From: Escarpia spicata
Lineage: Eukaryota; Annelida; Polychaeta; Sabellida; Siboglinidae
NCBI GenBank assembly: GCA_963995525.1
Contig: OZ023206.1
Coordinates: 63,943,204 to 64,007,203, forward strand
Reading direction: 5' to 3'
Length of the DNA: 64,000 bases
Shown one piece after another: positions 50,716 to 63,637 of this stretch. A program made the translations under genes and the position numbers. How positions within the stretch are numbered: position 1 is the stretch's first letter; each line of letters opens with the position of its first letter. The notes beneath the pieces were generated by a model. It searched no databases. It was not told the DNA's origin and saw only the letters and a list, made by a program, of their open reading frames with translations.

Positions 50716-50990
50716 ATCAGAATTTATTTAATAATAATAATCTAATTAGCTATTTAAAATAGTTTTGTCAACTGTGTTTACACCAATCACTGTCTATGTA
50801 GTCTTTAAGAAGACTGTTTTCTGTGCACAAATGTTACACTTTTCGTAAGATTGCGTACGCTAGACTGCCTTATTTATTTAGGTTATACAGCGCCCTAGCG
50901 AATAAGAGAGACACTAGCTACATAAACTTAGTTCGCCCGATTATCGCAAATGCTTAATTTTAACAACAAAGCTACCTTATCAAAATGTCT

Positions 50991-51471
50991 AGCAGGTACT
51001 GACTTACACAGATATTATCTTATGTAGGTAGTTTATGGTTGTTACTTTATCACCTATATATTCTACCACATAACGAGGTTTGTTAAATCTTGTTTACAAA
51101 CTTATCGTAGCCGTAAGCTAACGTACCCTATTATCACTCACTAGACTAAAGTGTCCTAAAATACTTAATCTAACTAACTTTAAGCACAACTGCTACTCAA
51201 TATATGTTTACTGCTACTTTATGAATGATATTAAGGCAAGAATAATACTTATCAATCAGTAATTCCACTTGCTTATGAACTTTGATACACCACCAATTTC
51301 AACGATCTATCTCCGCCAAATATAGCCTCGAGTGATAGGTTACATGTGGCTCCACCACGTAGACAGTAGACAGGTGGTGTGACAGCCTGATAAAACAGCA
51401 TGGCAAATAGCCAAAACAATGTCGCTATCCAGCGACTAACTAATATGTATTCTAAAAACAAGCACAACGTT
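50991..51471. other. No gene seen; possible LINE leader
   Basis: AT-rich, could include the 5' UTR of CR1 copy B. No repeat partner within the window allows the LINE boundary to be placed. Confidence 0.35.
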
Positions 51472-51954
51472 AGCCTCGATTATTCAGACGCCGCCAGATG
51501 GGAGCACCGTAGGATTCTCGTTCTACCGCCTGGAAGGTAACACTGGTTTTTACTGTACGATATTGGTTTACACTGAATCCGGGTAGAGACGATGATTGGC
51601 TCTCAGGCTAACAATAAAACTAAAAAGTTAAATAAGAGTCACCTTATATATGTTCATGCTATGCGTTGGAAACTTTGGTAATATATTGACACAAGTAATA
51701 AACAGAAAAGTTAACTCTTAATTTATTTTTATATTAAGAATCTCGATAACGACGCGGATTGGCGGCTCGCCCAAAGCTGCTGCAGGCAGCGTACGCAAAA
51801 TGTATTCTGAGCACTAGCCTCGAATATCAGGCGCAGCGAGATGGGAGCACCGCAGGAGCGGTAGTAGATGCGTGAATTCATAACGCGTATTTTTGGCTGG
51901 ACTCTGTTTCCCGGCGAAGTCACGCAGCCGGGCGAGAGTGGGTTAAGCGAGACT
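51472..51954. mobile_element. DNA transposon / MITE with 11-bp target-site duplication
   Basis: AGCACAACGTT occurs at 51461-51471 and again at 51955-51965, directly flanking a 483-bp segment. The segment begins AGCCTCGATTATTC and ends GGTTAAGCGAGACT, whose reverse complement AGTCTCGCTTAACC matches 10 of 14 bases. An internal copy of the left end (TAGCCTCGAATATCAGGCGC and GATGGGAGCACCGCAGG) is at 51811-51855, suggesting nested or tandem ends. There is no transposase frame. Duplications of 8-11 bp are typical of Mutator-like (about 9) and hAT (8) elements; the superfamily is undecided. Confidence 0.75.
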
Positions 51955-51965
51955 AGCACAACGTT

Positions 51966-53117
51966 GCAATAAAACATTTTCCGAGGCGCATGCGCAGTAA
52001 GGTTGCGGGTCACAAGATTTGCATTGATTCAGATGAACCTCCAGACAGCGGCCGTGTTACGATCGTTTTTATGCTATGAAACTGAAATATAACATTATCA
52101 AGTTGTGCAACTCGATCAGGATTTAGATGAAGTGTCACATATGACATACATATGCATTTCACTCCTCTAGTACAAAAATGTCCACTTTAATCCACAACTG
52201 AGATGTCCATAAAATATCCAGATGCACTTTCATCGGCGATCGGCCGCCGTGGCGACAGGCCCTTGCCGCCTGAGTATGGTATCCTTCAACTGTTCTCCTT
52301 TTCTCTGTAAGATTACAACACGTCTATGGAATTGGAAAATATAAGATATGTTTTAATATTGCATTGCGATACGGTCCATTGTTCTGACCCGTTAATAACT
52401 AAGGTGCAGTCGATTTCTTTCACAACAGCATGGTTTGTTTACAATGGGTTACGAGCACGTGGTGACAGCAGCTGCATGGCACAGGGAGCATCCCACCGTC
52501 TGTGTGGCCCCATAAATTATATGTCATAATTCCACATCATATGGATTGGGCATCATTGGTAGGCTGACACTCATATTAAATGTGTAATGTGTTCATTCGA
52601 TGTCTTGAAAGTACACATGTACGTATGTAAGTGTTGTACTTATTTGTTTCTAGGGTAATTAATAAAGTCAATGTTTATTGACTTTTCTCACTTCTAACAT
52701 TTGATAAAATGTTGTGCGACAACATTTTCACAGTTGAACAAATTGAGTACTTTCTTTTTTGTAAGCTGTTGGCACATGCCGAAGTCTAAGAAATATGCGC
52801 AGAAACATGTGCAATGTGTATACGAAATGTGAATGAAGAAATAATGGTGCCGCAAAGCACAAATAAATACAATATGTTGTACAAGCAGAGGAATAATTTA
52901 TATATTATGTATATAAACCTATTTCTGTTGCAGTCGCCATCTGTGTATTTGTTAGTACTTCACAAATAGTGATTTAGTCCACAGGTCAAATCACAGGGTA
53001 AATACGAACTTTCATGGAACAATAGAACGTCTGGAATACTGTACATTTATTCAATATAAAGTATATCTCCGAGAAAGTAGCAAACACATTTAATTCACAA
53101 TACATCATATTGGTAAT
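51966..53117. other. No gene seen
   Basis: AT-rich with a short GC-rich patch at 52230-52265. No exon, repeat or RNA was recognised. Confidence 0.4.
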
Positions 53118-53224
53118 TCAAGAGTACAATTTACTCCATATCTTGCGCAGTTTTGCCTCCTCTGGCAGAACATGCAACGAAACAGTTTCCCCATAGTCGA
53201 TCACATATCGCGGCGTGTTGCAGC
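53118..53224 (-). CDS. Possible terminal exon, weakly THAP-like
   Basis: On minus, TATTGTGTTTCAG precedes 53224. The 107-nt open segment (phase 1 entry) reads CNTPRYVIDYGETVSLHVLP then EEAKLRKIWSKLYS, ending in TGA at 53118-53120. C...R...VS-(F/L)-H-x-(F/L)-P followed by xELRKxW is the pattern of the middle of a THAP zinc finger; however, the later conserved C-x2-H part would have to lie in another exon. A weak donor (A/GTAAAT at about 53134) would allow that. The upstream partner exon is not identified. Confidence 0.35.
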
Positions 53225-54742
53225 CTGAAACACAATAACTATTTTTATATTTTGTTCTATCGTGCAAGGCTTTCTGACATCCATCTTGCTGTCATATATT
53301 CTGAAGATATAATAAATTGATACAACTAATTAGTATAGTTATCATTAACATTGTTAATGTAGAGTGATACTGAGTTTAATGAATACTAAACATGATTTCA
53401 GATGTAAGTCTCCCTCATCAGTTCTACTTTGTAAATGGTTCACACGGAAACATTGTGGTCTCGTTTTGTTCCAACATAACCATTATATTTGGGACAACAA
53501 TTATTTGTTCTTAATAGTATGATCATTTATCTTCTTAACAATAGTGATATTCATGTAAATAATCACATATAAACGTCAATTAATCACACTAGAATGGACA
53601 ACAGTTTGGACTACTTTCACCCAGATCTACACCGCCTTGTGTTTTGACTCGACTTGAAACGTTGTATGTATATTATATTTCTGGTAAAACAAAAATTTTA
53701 AAATGTTTAAATACTTACCTATTCGTGATCTGCAACACACTATTTTTCTAACGAATCCAAAGACATGGCGATTATTCCAAATGTTCATGGCATTTTGGTC
53801 ATATTTCCAAACGGCACATATCGATCGTTTGCAAGTAAAAACGTACCCGTGTTTTCAGACCTTCTGCCGGCTAACCGTGACCGCAGTTCCAGCAACTGCA
53901 GCCAGGTGGAAGACTGACGGTGGAATAGTTCTATAAAGGTGCTGACGCCACAATCGGACACTGTCTGATGTTTCAAACTTGCGCTATTTTCATCCGACAC
54001 GGAGCCATCCGACAGCCAATGAAATTGCGCATCGTATGGACACCCCCCCAAACGCAGCCTCGCAAAAATAACAAACTGGGCGTAAGAACGACACGTCATC
54101 TTGGTTAAAAACAAACACCGCGCACATATATTTACTTAAATGAGCTTGATGTGTATATTGTGCATAGTGCCCTGAAAGCGAAAGCAAGGACCTAGTGGGT
54201 TATATACGATTATATTTGTAGAGAGTTTCAAAGAGGGTCATTTAAAAAATCCAAAATATCGGTACACACGCATTGATGTTGGCAAACAAAAATGTTCTGT
54301 TTTTTATTACGGTAGTTTATTCAATAATATAAACGTTAATATTCTCAAACGAAATTTAAGTGAACCTTATTACACATAGCAAAACCAAATGTCATCACAG
54401 TTGCTTGAAATTTAATACGAACACCTTCCTACGAAAGCGATCAGTTTAGATCTTAGTAGGAGTCTCCCATCCCACAGTTATTTTTGTCTTTCGTTTTTTG
54501 TAAAATGTATATTTTGGTGACTACATATCTTCAGTTGTATTGTATTTTTCGCATCTAGATATTATTACATATGCCAGTATGTGTGCATTTATTTACATAA
54601 TTTGTGTTTGTTTAAATGCTGTTGGGAAAATAAAAAGTATCCTTATCCTTTCTGATTGTCTAGAGCAGCATAATTTGCTTTCCATTGTTCACTCGATCAA
54701 TCATATATGTCAAAAATCGGCGTCGGCAGGATAAATTAGAGA

Positions 54743-54857
54743 CTATCTTGAGAAAAACTGAGTTTGGATTGTATTTGAAGATTCATTCAATGAGCGGATC
54801 CAAGTGTCTTGCATGATTGCATGAATCACCTTTTGAACAACTTCTAGTTTATCCAAT
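54743..54857 (-). CDS. Possible terminal exon of an unknown gene
   Basis: The minus strand has a strong acceptor (GGTTTCTCTGCACTTGCAG) ending at 54858. The 38 codons that follow are open and read LDKLEVVQKVIHAIMQDTW then RSLNESSNTIQTQFFSR, ending at TAG 54743-54745. It enters in phase 2. Composition is protein-like but I do not recognise the family. Confidence 0.35.
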
Positions 54858-55601
54858 CTGCAAGTGCAGAGAAACCAATGATACTCAATAAGTAATTTAT
54901 TTCCAAGAACCAACAGCACATATTTTACCATTACATAATACAACACCATTTCCAACATGTAAACAAATAAACAATACAGAGTTGGCGGTAAGGGGGGAAC
55001 AGAAGTGCGCTATTTATCTGTGGTTCATCCCCAACCAGTATAGTTATGTTTGATACAAACACACTATATCACAATCAATATTATTATTTTCAAATCCGTA
55101 TCTACTGCATATAGTGCTTACAAAATATAACGCTTGATTCTAATTGGATATTTTTACATCAAATACGTAGATAGAAGATGAAACTTATAGGTTTTTCAAA
55201 CGGTTGTATGCTTCTGCAGCTAGCGGTGTTTTCATGCAACGAATGCCATGGTTTTAATCCACAAACAGAAATGCAAATTTTTATATTAGTACGTACGCGA
55301 TGATTTTTGACACATATGCACATACGTGTGCTGTAAAAATGCAGTTATAGTTTTTTTTATGCAAACGCATACGTGTGTTTTAAAAATGATATCTTTAATC
55401 AAGCATGAGAATATAAAAATGCAAACTGCTGTTTTTTTAAGTTTTATCAATATTGTATCTTAAATTGTCATTAAGATCCCTCAAGTGTCTCTCAAATCGA
55501 ATAATTCTGCCAATCTTGTGCGTCGAAAATGGACATCTAGGCAGAACAAATCTTGCAATCGAATGGTCGTCATTTTGACCCAATGACAAAATTGCCCCAA
55601 T

Positions 55602-55895
55602 TCATGCCAAGCTTGTATCTCCAACTGATAAAACTGCTAAGTCATAAGATCTACCATAATGGATATAAATCCATTTAAAACAGGTGCCAGTACTGAAAAT
55701 TGGCATAATAAAACAACTACTATGTTTGTTGTAAAGGTGTATACCATAATGCTTATAACCTCCACACTGACCACAAAGATCGTACAACTGTATCAATCTT
55801 ATATGTCGAAAATGAGCATCGACAGGAGAGTCGTTTAATTTAAACCAGAATATGCATATAAGTGTCTTAGTATCGCTTATCCGGTACTCGGTCAC
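55602..55895 (-). other. Open segment, unrecognised; possible exon or decayed gene
   Basis: 98-codon open stretch on minus containing DSPVDAHFRHIRLIQLYDL and YDLAVLSVGDTSLA before TGA. The minus-strand phrase around 55790-55840 has a weaker relative at 55500-55560 (GATGTCCATTTTCGACGCAC versus GATGCTCATTTTCGACATAT), so part of this region is duplicated. No domain recognised and no confident splice sites. Confidence 0.25.
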
Positions 55896-55933
55896 GTTCC
55901 TGCCTGACTTAGTACAATTGTCTGATTGTTACC

Positions 55934-55947
55934 CCGCCAGATGGCAC
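55934..55947 (+). promoter_or_regulatory. CTCF-like motif
   Basis: CCGCCAGATGGCAC matches all positions of the bilaterian CTCF core consensus CCASYAGRKGGCRS except the third base, where G replaces A (allowed in looser versions). It lies about 50 bp upstream of the exon-like ATG at 55994. A single motif match can be chance. Confidence 0.35.
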
Positions 55948-55993
55948 AATTGGCAGTGAAGTGGTTTTTATTTCGTACCCAGTAAGCCGTGAG

Positions 55994-56028
55994 ATGGCGG
56001 CACTTTACGCGCCCCTCACGGAAATCTG
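55994..56028 (+). CDS. Possible short first coding exon
   Basis: GTGAGATGGCGGC gives a good start context. The 35 nt read MAALYAPLTEI then two bases, directly followed by a consensus donor GTAAGT. No downstream exon on plus was recognised, and the length is too short to judge. Could be fortuitous. Confidence 0.22.
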
Positions 56029-56736
56029 GTAAGTTAAGTGGTCTGGTAAATGTTATCAGTTAGGGAGCAAGTAGTCTCGGTTTGGTTACTATGATTTGAT
56101 TTTGGATTGACAAGTATACGATTCTACAATCAAGCAAATAATCGCATCATTTAACCACCAGCAATTATGAAAAACAACTATATACCAAATTTCATAGGAC
56201 GTAGGCCCCACTCGTTAGGGTAATACAAACCTACTTAGCATGCAATGAGCTTAGTAATCATGTAGGGCTAAGGCATATTGCAAAATTATAATTACACTAC
56301 TTTAGGTATAACACATGCGCGTGCAGATAAAATATAATACAGAGCTTTAACGGTATCAATTACATCATGTATTCATATATCGTAGGTGCCATAATTGTCA
56401 TGATTTGGTATTGAGAACTTAACATAGGTTGCTATTGACTGTGAAAGACTACAATAAAGAGGTTACCCTTCACGGGAGTTGACGGCTGGCTAGTGGCTAC
56501 GCAATAGTGTGAATGCACTGGGGATGTGGCATAGGGTAAGATTTTAAAGAACCGGGGAAACAATACGTTATAGTTAGGGTAGACAGGTAGAATAGTTGAA
56601 TTTAACATGTAATATCTATAGAATGGTAGGCAGCTTTACATGAATATAATTTCACAACGTATTGGAATGGCGCTATAATGAGGATTTATATACATGTTGA
56701 ATGATTGTATTACCTATGTGGCGGTGTAATTCTTAC

Positions 56737-56962
56737 AATGATGTCAGCATCAGCAGGGGTCACATGACAGATGCGAAGGATATTGTTCACTGACTGGGGT
56801 TTGAGGCAGATAGAATACACCAGTCCAGAGCACAGAAAGGAGGATGTAGCCAGGTCTCTTCTGTAACCAGACGCTACTACTCTGTGGTGGTCAAACCAAG
56901 TCAGAGATGTCATACCGAGCGTTTGCGTAAATAGACAACGAAGTCTTACATACATGTACATT
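56737..56962 (-). CDS. Internal exon of an unknown gene
   Basis: On minus, the acceptor ATTCTCTTTTAG ends at 56963 and the donor GTAAGA begins at 56736. The 226-nt segment is fully open in phase 2 entry, phase 0 exit, and reads LGMTSLTWFDHHRVVASGYR then LVYSICLKP and ILRICHVTPADADII. The pattern V/T-SL-x-W-F...VVASG...D resembles one blade of a WD40-type propeller, but key WD/GH residues are not evident. This is the best supported exon of the 53-57 kb minus-strand cluster. Confidence 0.48.
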
Positions 56963-57345
56963 CTAAAAGAGAATACCGGAGTATTGGGTCAGAGTGACGG
57001 TCAGCAACGCCTACACGTTTGTTCGTGAGGCCGAGAGACCTGTGATGAGGCTATACGCGAATAGGCGGTGTCATCGTCATGATTGAATTCCCACGAAAAG
57101 AAGGAAGTTCCCACAATTTGAGCTGAGTCGATCCGGGATGATATAGACGGTTAGAACCGAATCAAGTTGACGTTCCGTGTCGAAATTGGGTATCGTTGTA
57201 CGCGAACATTCTTCAAATTATATTTACATTACGAGGGTCTAAACGGCAACGATACCCCGACATTTCACTATTGTGATCGCAGAAGGCTGTATTTGTCTGT
57301 CATGATTGTTTTTATTGACTATGATGGAGGGATTTTACCATTTGT
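56963..57345. other. No gene seen
   Basis: Sequence upstream of the minus-strand exon and before the LINE; mixed composition, nothing recognised. Confidence 0.4.
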
Positions 57346-58590
57346 ATACATATAAAACCGATAAGATAGCAACATATAACGTAAGAACACTACTGAGAGA
57401 TGAACAGATACAAGAACTGGAGGAAGACCTTCGGGAAACCAAGTTGGTATGGGATGTGATTGGGATCGGAGAAGTCAGAAGAAGAAAGGAATGCTTCACT
57501 ACCACTACAAAGCGAACCGAACAACGGCCAAGCAGGAGTAGGCTTTCTCATAAACAAGAAATGGAAAGACTTATAGTGAGGGTTAACAGCATCAGCCCCA
57601 GAGTAGAAGAACTTGTTCTATGCATAACAAAGCGCTACTAACTGAAGATAGTACAGGTATATGCACAAACAACATTATACTCAGAAGAAGACATAAACAA
57701 CTTCTACAACGACATGGATGAGATCTCACAAAAGCCAACCCACTACACGACAGTGATGGGAGACTTTAATGCGCAAGTAGGAAAACAAACAAACATTTTG
57801 GAATCGGCAACAGGCAAATTAGGACTAGGTGTGAGAAACGAAAGCGGCGACTCCTTGGTAGAATGGGCAACATCAAGAAAGTACAAAATCATGAATACCA
57901 TGTTCTAGAAGAAAGCAGGGAGGAGATAGACATGGAAAAGTCAAAATGGAGAAACGGAGAACGACATTGAATATATCCTGACAAACAGGCCAGACATGGT
58001 CGCTGACGTAACCGTCATCAACCGAGTCAACATCGGAAGTGACCACAGAATGGTAATAAGCAACGCCAAACTGGACGTCAAGGCTGAAAGGAAGAAGTAG
58101 ATAAAAAAGAGACCACCAAGTGTAGATACCACATAAATAGGATCAAAAAAGATCTGAGATGATCCATCCAACTAAGAGCGACTAGTGTAGCCAAGGCAAT
58201 CAACACGCATGTAAAGACGAGAATATCGCCACCGACACGAGCACTGATGAAGAAACGACGAGAAATGGTGGATAACTGCGACAGTATAAAAACCAAATAC
58301 CATCTCGAAGACACTGGCTAAGCTGTATACTAAATGCTTATCAGACAGACAGACAGACACCACATGGAAGAACGCAAAGATGGTGACAATCTTCAAGAAA
58401 GGAAATAAGAAAGCCTGAAAGAACTACAGATCGATATGTCTGTTATCAAACATCTACACATTATTCACAAAGATACTGACGAATAGGCTAGAGAAGACAC
58501 TCGACGAAAACCAAACACGAGAGCAAGCAGGATTCAGAAGCAGGTACTCAACGACAGACCACATACACGTTAAAAACCAACAAACGTACA
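57346..58590 (+). mobile_element. Decayed RTE-like LINE: endonuclease and start of RT
   Basis: Begins KIATYNVRTLLRDEQIQELE then DVIGIGEVRRRKE, an APE endonuclease start in which the usual catalytic E is in GIGEVR. After a frameshift near 57530 it continues ISPRVEELVLCITKRY, a stop, then YAQTTLYSEEDINNFYNDMD, VMGDFNAQVGKQTN, VEWATSRKYKIMNTMF, a stop, and INRVNIGSDHRMV. The linker (PPTRALMKKRREMVDN) is present. The RT start VTIFKKGNKKA / KNYRSICLLSNIYTLFTKI and EQAGFRSRYSTTDHI follows after a deletion; the sequence ends before the catalytic DD. Many stops: a dead copy. The motif set matches the RTE/CFDP2-like endonuclease group. Confidence 0.85.
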
Positions 58591-58987
58591 AACAATGAGC
58601 GCCATAAAAAATCGGACACCATGGAGCAGCTTCAGAATCAGTTACCATACAGTGAGCCAATGAAAGCGAACAATTAGGTGTCACATTGCGCATTCAGTCC
58701 CGGTTTCCCATAGATGTAATCTATCTTTTTAAAACAAATGATACAAATGTGTTATTCTTGTCATAAAGAATGGTTCAGGAATGACATAACACTGTAATAT
58801 CGTATAAACACAAAGATATTGTATACATATTATGTCGTAATAAAAACAGTATAAACGAAACCCAAACTCTGTGAATGATTGTACAGGGTGTATATGACCA
58901 ACAATATTGAGTTTAGTAACTACAGACCAATTTTAGTTTTATAGCGTTTCTCCAAATGATTAGAGCGTTACTTGTAAACAAAAACGA
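58591..58987. other. No gene seen
   Basis: AT-rich; nothing recognised. Confidence 0.4.
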
Positions 58988-59268
58988 AAAAACTTCTTCT
59001 AAAGCGCGATATACAATCGTTAGGTCTGCTTGGAGCGAGTTGTACCTCACTCCCTGACATACTCTAGCAGTTCCATTGGGCTCCATCGCGACTTATCGGG
59101 GGAGCATTCAGTAGTTACTATTCGAAGATATTCACCATAGGTACTAATTCACACAACTGAGTGAACTGGAGCAACGTGGAGCGAAACACATATAAAAGTT
59201 TCGAAACAACAAGACTACAACACAATATTTCACAATAGAGAGTCCGATGTCCTAACCTCTACGCTCCC
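58988..59268 (-). mobile_element. tRNA-derived SINE, copy 4 (diverged)
   Basis: Shares CAACTGAGTGAACTGGAGCAACGTGGAG (split: CAACTGAGTGAACTGG and AGCAACGTGGAG) and AGAGTCCGATGTCCTAACCT with the other copies on plus, i.e. the family is read on minus. The GCGCGATATACAATCG tail and B box are heavily mutated. It is the oldest-looking copy with copy 1. Confidence 0.7.
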
Positions 59269-59876
59269 TCGCCCCATGTATCGTGTATTCGTGCTAATAA
59301 TTATCTAGCTCAGTAATATAACAATAACAATAACTGACAAAATATGTGTGTTAAAACATTCAACACACAAATTAATCAAATATTATCCAATACGGAATGA
59401 CAACGTAAGGTTGTGTCGTGATCTCTGGAAAGAATACTGCAGCCTCATTCGAAGGTCTGTGTGTGATTGCTTGTTTGTTGTGTTCAACGTCCTTTGACCG
59501 TCATGGTCGTGCCTGCGGTCACGGTCAAGTTCAGTTCCATAAATAGGCTACTTATCGATTCAACTGACTTAGTGATCAATTTAGAGCAAGCGTCGTGTCT
59601 TGTGTGGCGGATACCGACGCTATACGAGATATCATTATTAATATTAATGACTGACAACTGTCAACGGATTATAAATCGGTAATGATAAATTGGATTTTTT
59701 TCACAGAGAAAATAAAGAATTAAAGGTTTAAAAATGTGTTTACTCTGAAGCGCATCTACACGCGTTATGCTTCGTGCATGGGGCAGACACGTTCACGCAA
59801 ATACTCTATTTTTCTCTCCAAAAATTCTTAGGCCACGATGTTATTATTGCGCGAAAGATAATACATGACGCACTCT
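59269..59876. other. No gene seen
   Basis: Mixed composition with a CpG-containing stretch 59490-59620; nothing recognised. Confidence 0.4.
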
Positions 59877-61800
<1,924 letters not shown>

Positions 61801-61925
61801 GAAATGCGTAATAGACAACTTATTAGGGGAGACTTTCATTCCAAATTATGGAATAAACTCCCCATCACATTAAAATGATTTGAAACTACACCGACATTCC
61901 GCAAATAATTCATTCGTATTGTAAA
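61801..61925 (+). mobile_element. Possible LINE ORF2 C-terminal scrap
   Basis: A plus-strand frame reads FHSKLWNKLPITLK, then a stop, then FETTPTFRK, the same form as the LINE tail at 34665-34905. Very short, so the call rests on pattern only. Confidence 0.4.
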
Positions 61926-62932
61926 CGCCCTTTATCAGAAATATAGAGAAGTGCCAATTACTGTAATTACCATTAAATGTTGATGTTCAGCGCATTCACT
62001 TACATCCTCCATAAAACTAGACATCGTTCTAAATGTATTATTCACAAATGTACACAACATATTAAAATTAGGTACATTATTAGATCAGAATAGTCATCCC
62101 GTTCGGAAGGTGATTTTGTGTGATCGAATAGACGTGTTGAGACTGCCCCTTGAGGGTAGGCTAAATGACGATTTATGGGCGAGTGTCTTTTAGGTCGCAT
62201 CAACATCAAATAAAACACACACTTGAACTTTTAGAACTCCACGTGGCAGCGCGAGCAGACACGCCATGTTGACACCGTCGCGCTCCACTGGACACCGCCA
62301 CGCTTCACTGGACTTCGATCTTAGCCACTCTTGGACGAATGTACTTGATATATTCACCTGCACACCAGTTTGTTGACCACTGTCCTCTTGTGTCTTGGGC
62401 TACACAATTATGTAGGTGGTGTTATCGATCATTGGCAGGATGACAGGTGCAATTTGGTCTTCACTGCAAAATATATTTCATGATGGAGTAATTACACGTC
62501 GAGTACGCCAACTTCCTTCTTCCAAATAGTGTATTAATTGCACGTAAACAGTGATAATGTTTGTTGTTGTTGATGATGATGATGATGATGATGATGTTAC
62601 GGAAATAAATGTTGACGGTGATGATGACACCGTGATAAAGTTGAGGATTAAAAAGTAAATGGAAAAGTTATGTTACATAGTGTTATGCCACAAACTGTGG
62701 CATTCTATTAACGACTATAACCAATCGGGAAACGGATGGTGTTGCCCCAGAAATAACCGTATCATGGAGGGACGCGTCACTCACTACATGTGAGGCATGG
62801 CCAGGGTGGTCATTGGTTGCTACGTCTACGTGGTCTGGTCATCTTGTGACTGGCCGTTGACCTAGTGCACTCAATCGAGGAAAGTCAAAGCCGCGCGATC
62901 ATAGCGGGCCTATACGAGACGGTGTCGCGCTT
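61926..62932. other. No gene seen; short (GAT)n
   Basis: 62571-62596 is a (GAT)n run. 62720-62930 is CpG-rich. No gene recognised. Confidence 0.4.
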
Positions 62933-63127
62933 ACATTTATCCAGACGTTAAATAATATCCGGGTGACGTTTCTGCGCGTGTGCGTATCTAGGGGAATGTG
63001 TTTAGCGCCAGCTACGGCTGTCGCGCTTTCATTTATCCGGGCGTTATGTATGTTTATATATATATGTATATATATATATATATAATTATATATTTATGTA
63101 TGTTTATGTTATGTATGTTTATATATA

Positions 63128-63164
<37 letters not shown>

Positions 63165-63169
<5 letters not shown>

Positions 63170-63323
63170 AGGCATAATAGTTGGCATTAGTAGATCACGT
63201 ACTGATAAATAATATCCAGTAGTTAAATATTCTTCGTTTGTTGTCGTAATACGAGCGTTATAGTTAGAGTACATAATTATAATTTGCTGTTTCAGATTTG
63301 TGACCAAGTATAAGAGTAAGTGA
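63165..63323 (+). repeat. Hairpin arm, left
   Basis: Runs from ATGTAAGGCATAATAG to GTATAAGAGTAAGTGA. Its reverse complement is at 63433-63591 with only a G/A and a T/C difference. Confidence 0.95.
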
Positions 63324-63376
<53 letters not shown>

Positions 63377-63432
63377 TATATACATAAACACTTTCTGTCG
63401 TAAAACAGTTTCCCCTCTACGCACACGTCACG

Positions 63433-63591
63433 TCACTTACTCTTATACTTGGTCACAAATCTGAAACAGCAAATTATAATTATGTGCTCTAACTATAACG
63501 CTCGTATTACGACAACAAACGAAGAATATTTAACTACTGGATATTATTTATCAGTACGTGATTTACTAATGCCAACTATTATGCCTTACAT
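63433..63591 (-). repeat. Hairpin arm, right
   Basis: Inverted copy of 63165-63323. The 109-bp spacer between the arms contains a (TA)n tract and AACAGTTTCCCCTCTACG. Confidence 0.95.
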
Positions 63592-63637
63592 ATGCACATA
63601 AACATCACCCGGATAAAATGTAACGCCCGGATAAATT

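Larger units (their letters stand above)
46519..50990 (-). mobile_element. CR1-type LINE copy B, with ORF1 and ORF2
   Basis: The most complete copy. The 3' end at 46519-46540 has two TTAACAAGAT units (plus strand); the body contains ORF2 (46617-49498) and ORF1 (49495-50715), and an AT-rich leader precedes ORF1. The 5' end is unknown; 50990 is an estimate. It lies about 2.3 kb downstream of copy A, in opposite orientation. ORF1 is intact; ORF2 has a one-base deletion and one nonsense change, so this copy cannot mobilise itself. Confidence 0.92.
62933..63637. mobile_element. Foldback / TIR element with long hairpin
   Basis: Outer ends: left ATTTATCCAGACGTTA (62935) and ATCCGGGTGACGTTT (62957). 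The right end reverse complement has ATTTATCCGGGCGTTA and ATCCGGGTGATGTTT in the same order (63595-63636), giving about 40-bp imperfect TIRs. A second CATTTATCCGGGCGTTA lies at about 63030. Inside are arms 63165-63323 and 63433-63591, which are inverted copies with two mismatches in 159 bp. The loop and left flank share a diverged GTGTGCGTA...GGGGA block. No coding capacity. A three-base TAC may be the target duplication. Confidence 0.8.

Noticed and set aside
53785..54114. 109-codon minus-strand frame starting MFLTKMTCRSYAQF
   Set aside because: No domain recognised; a join to the THAP-like exon at 53118-53224 would need a poor donor. Possible but not supportable.
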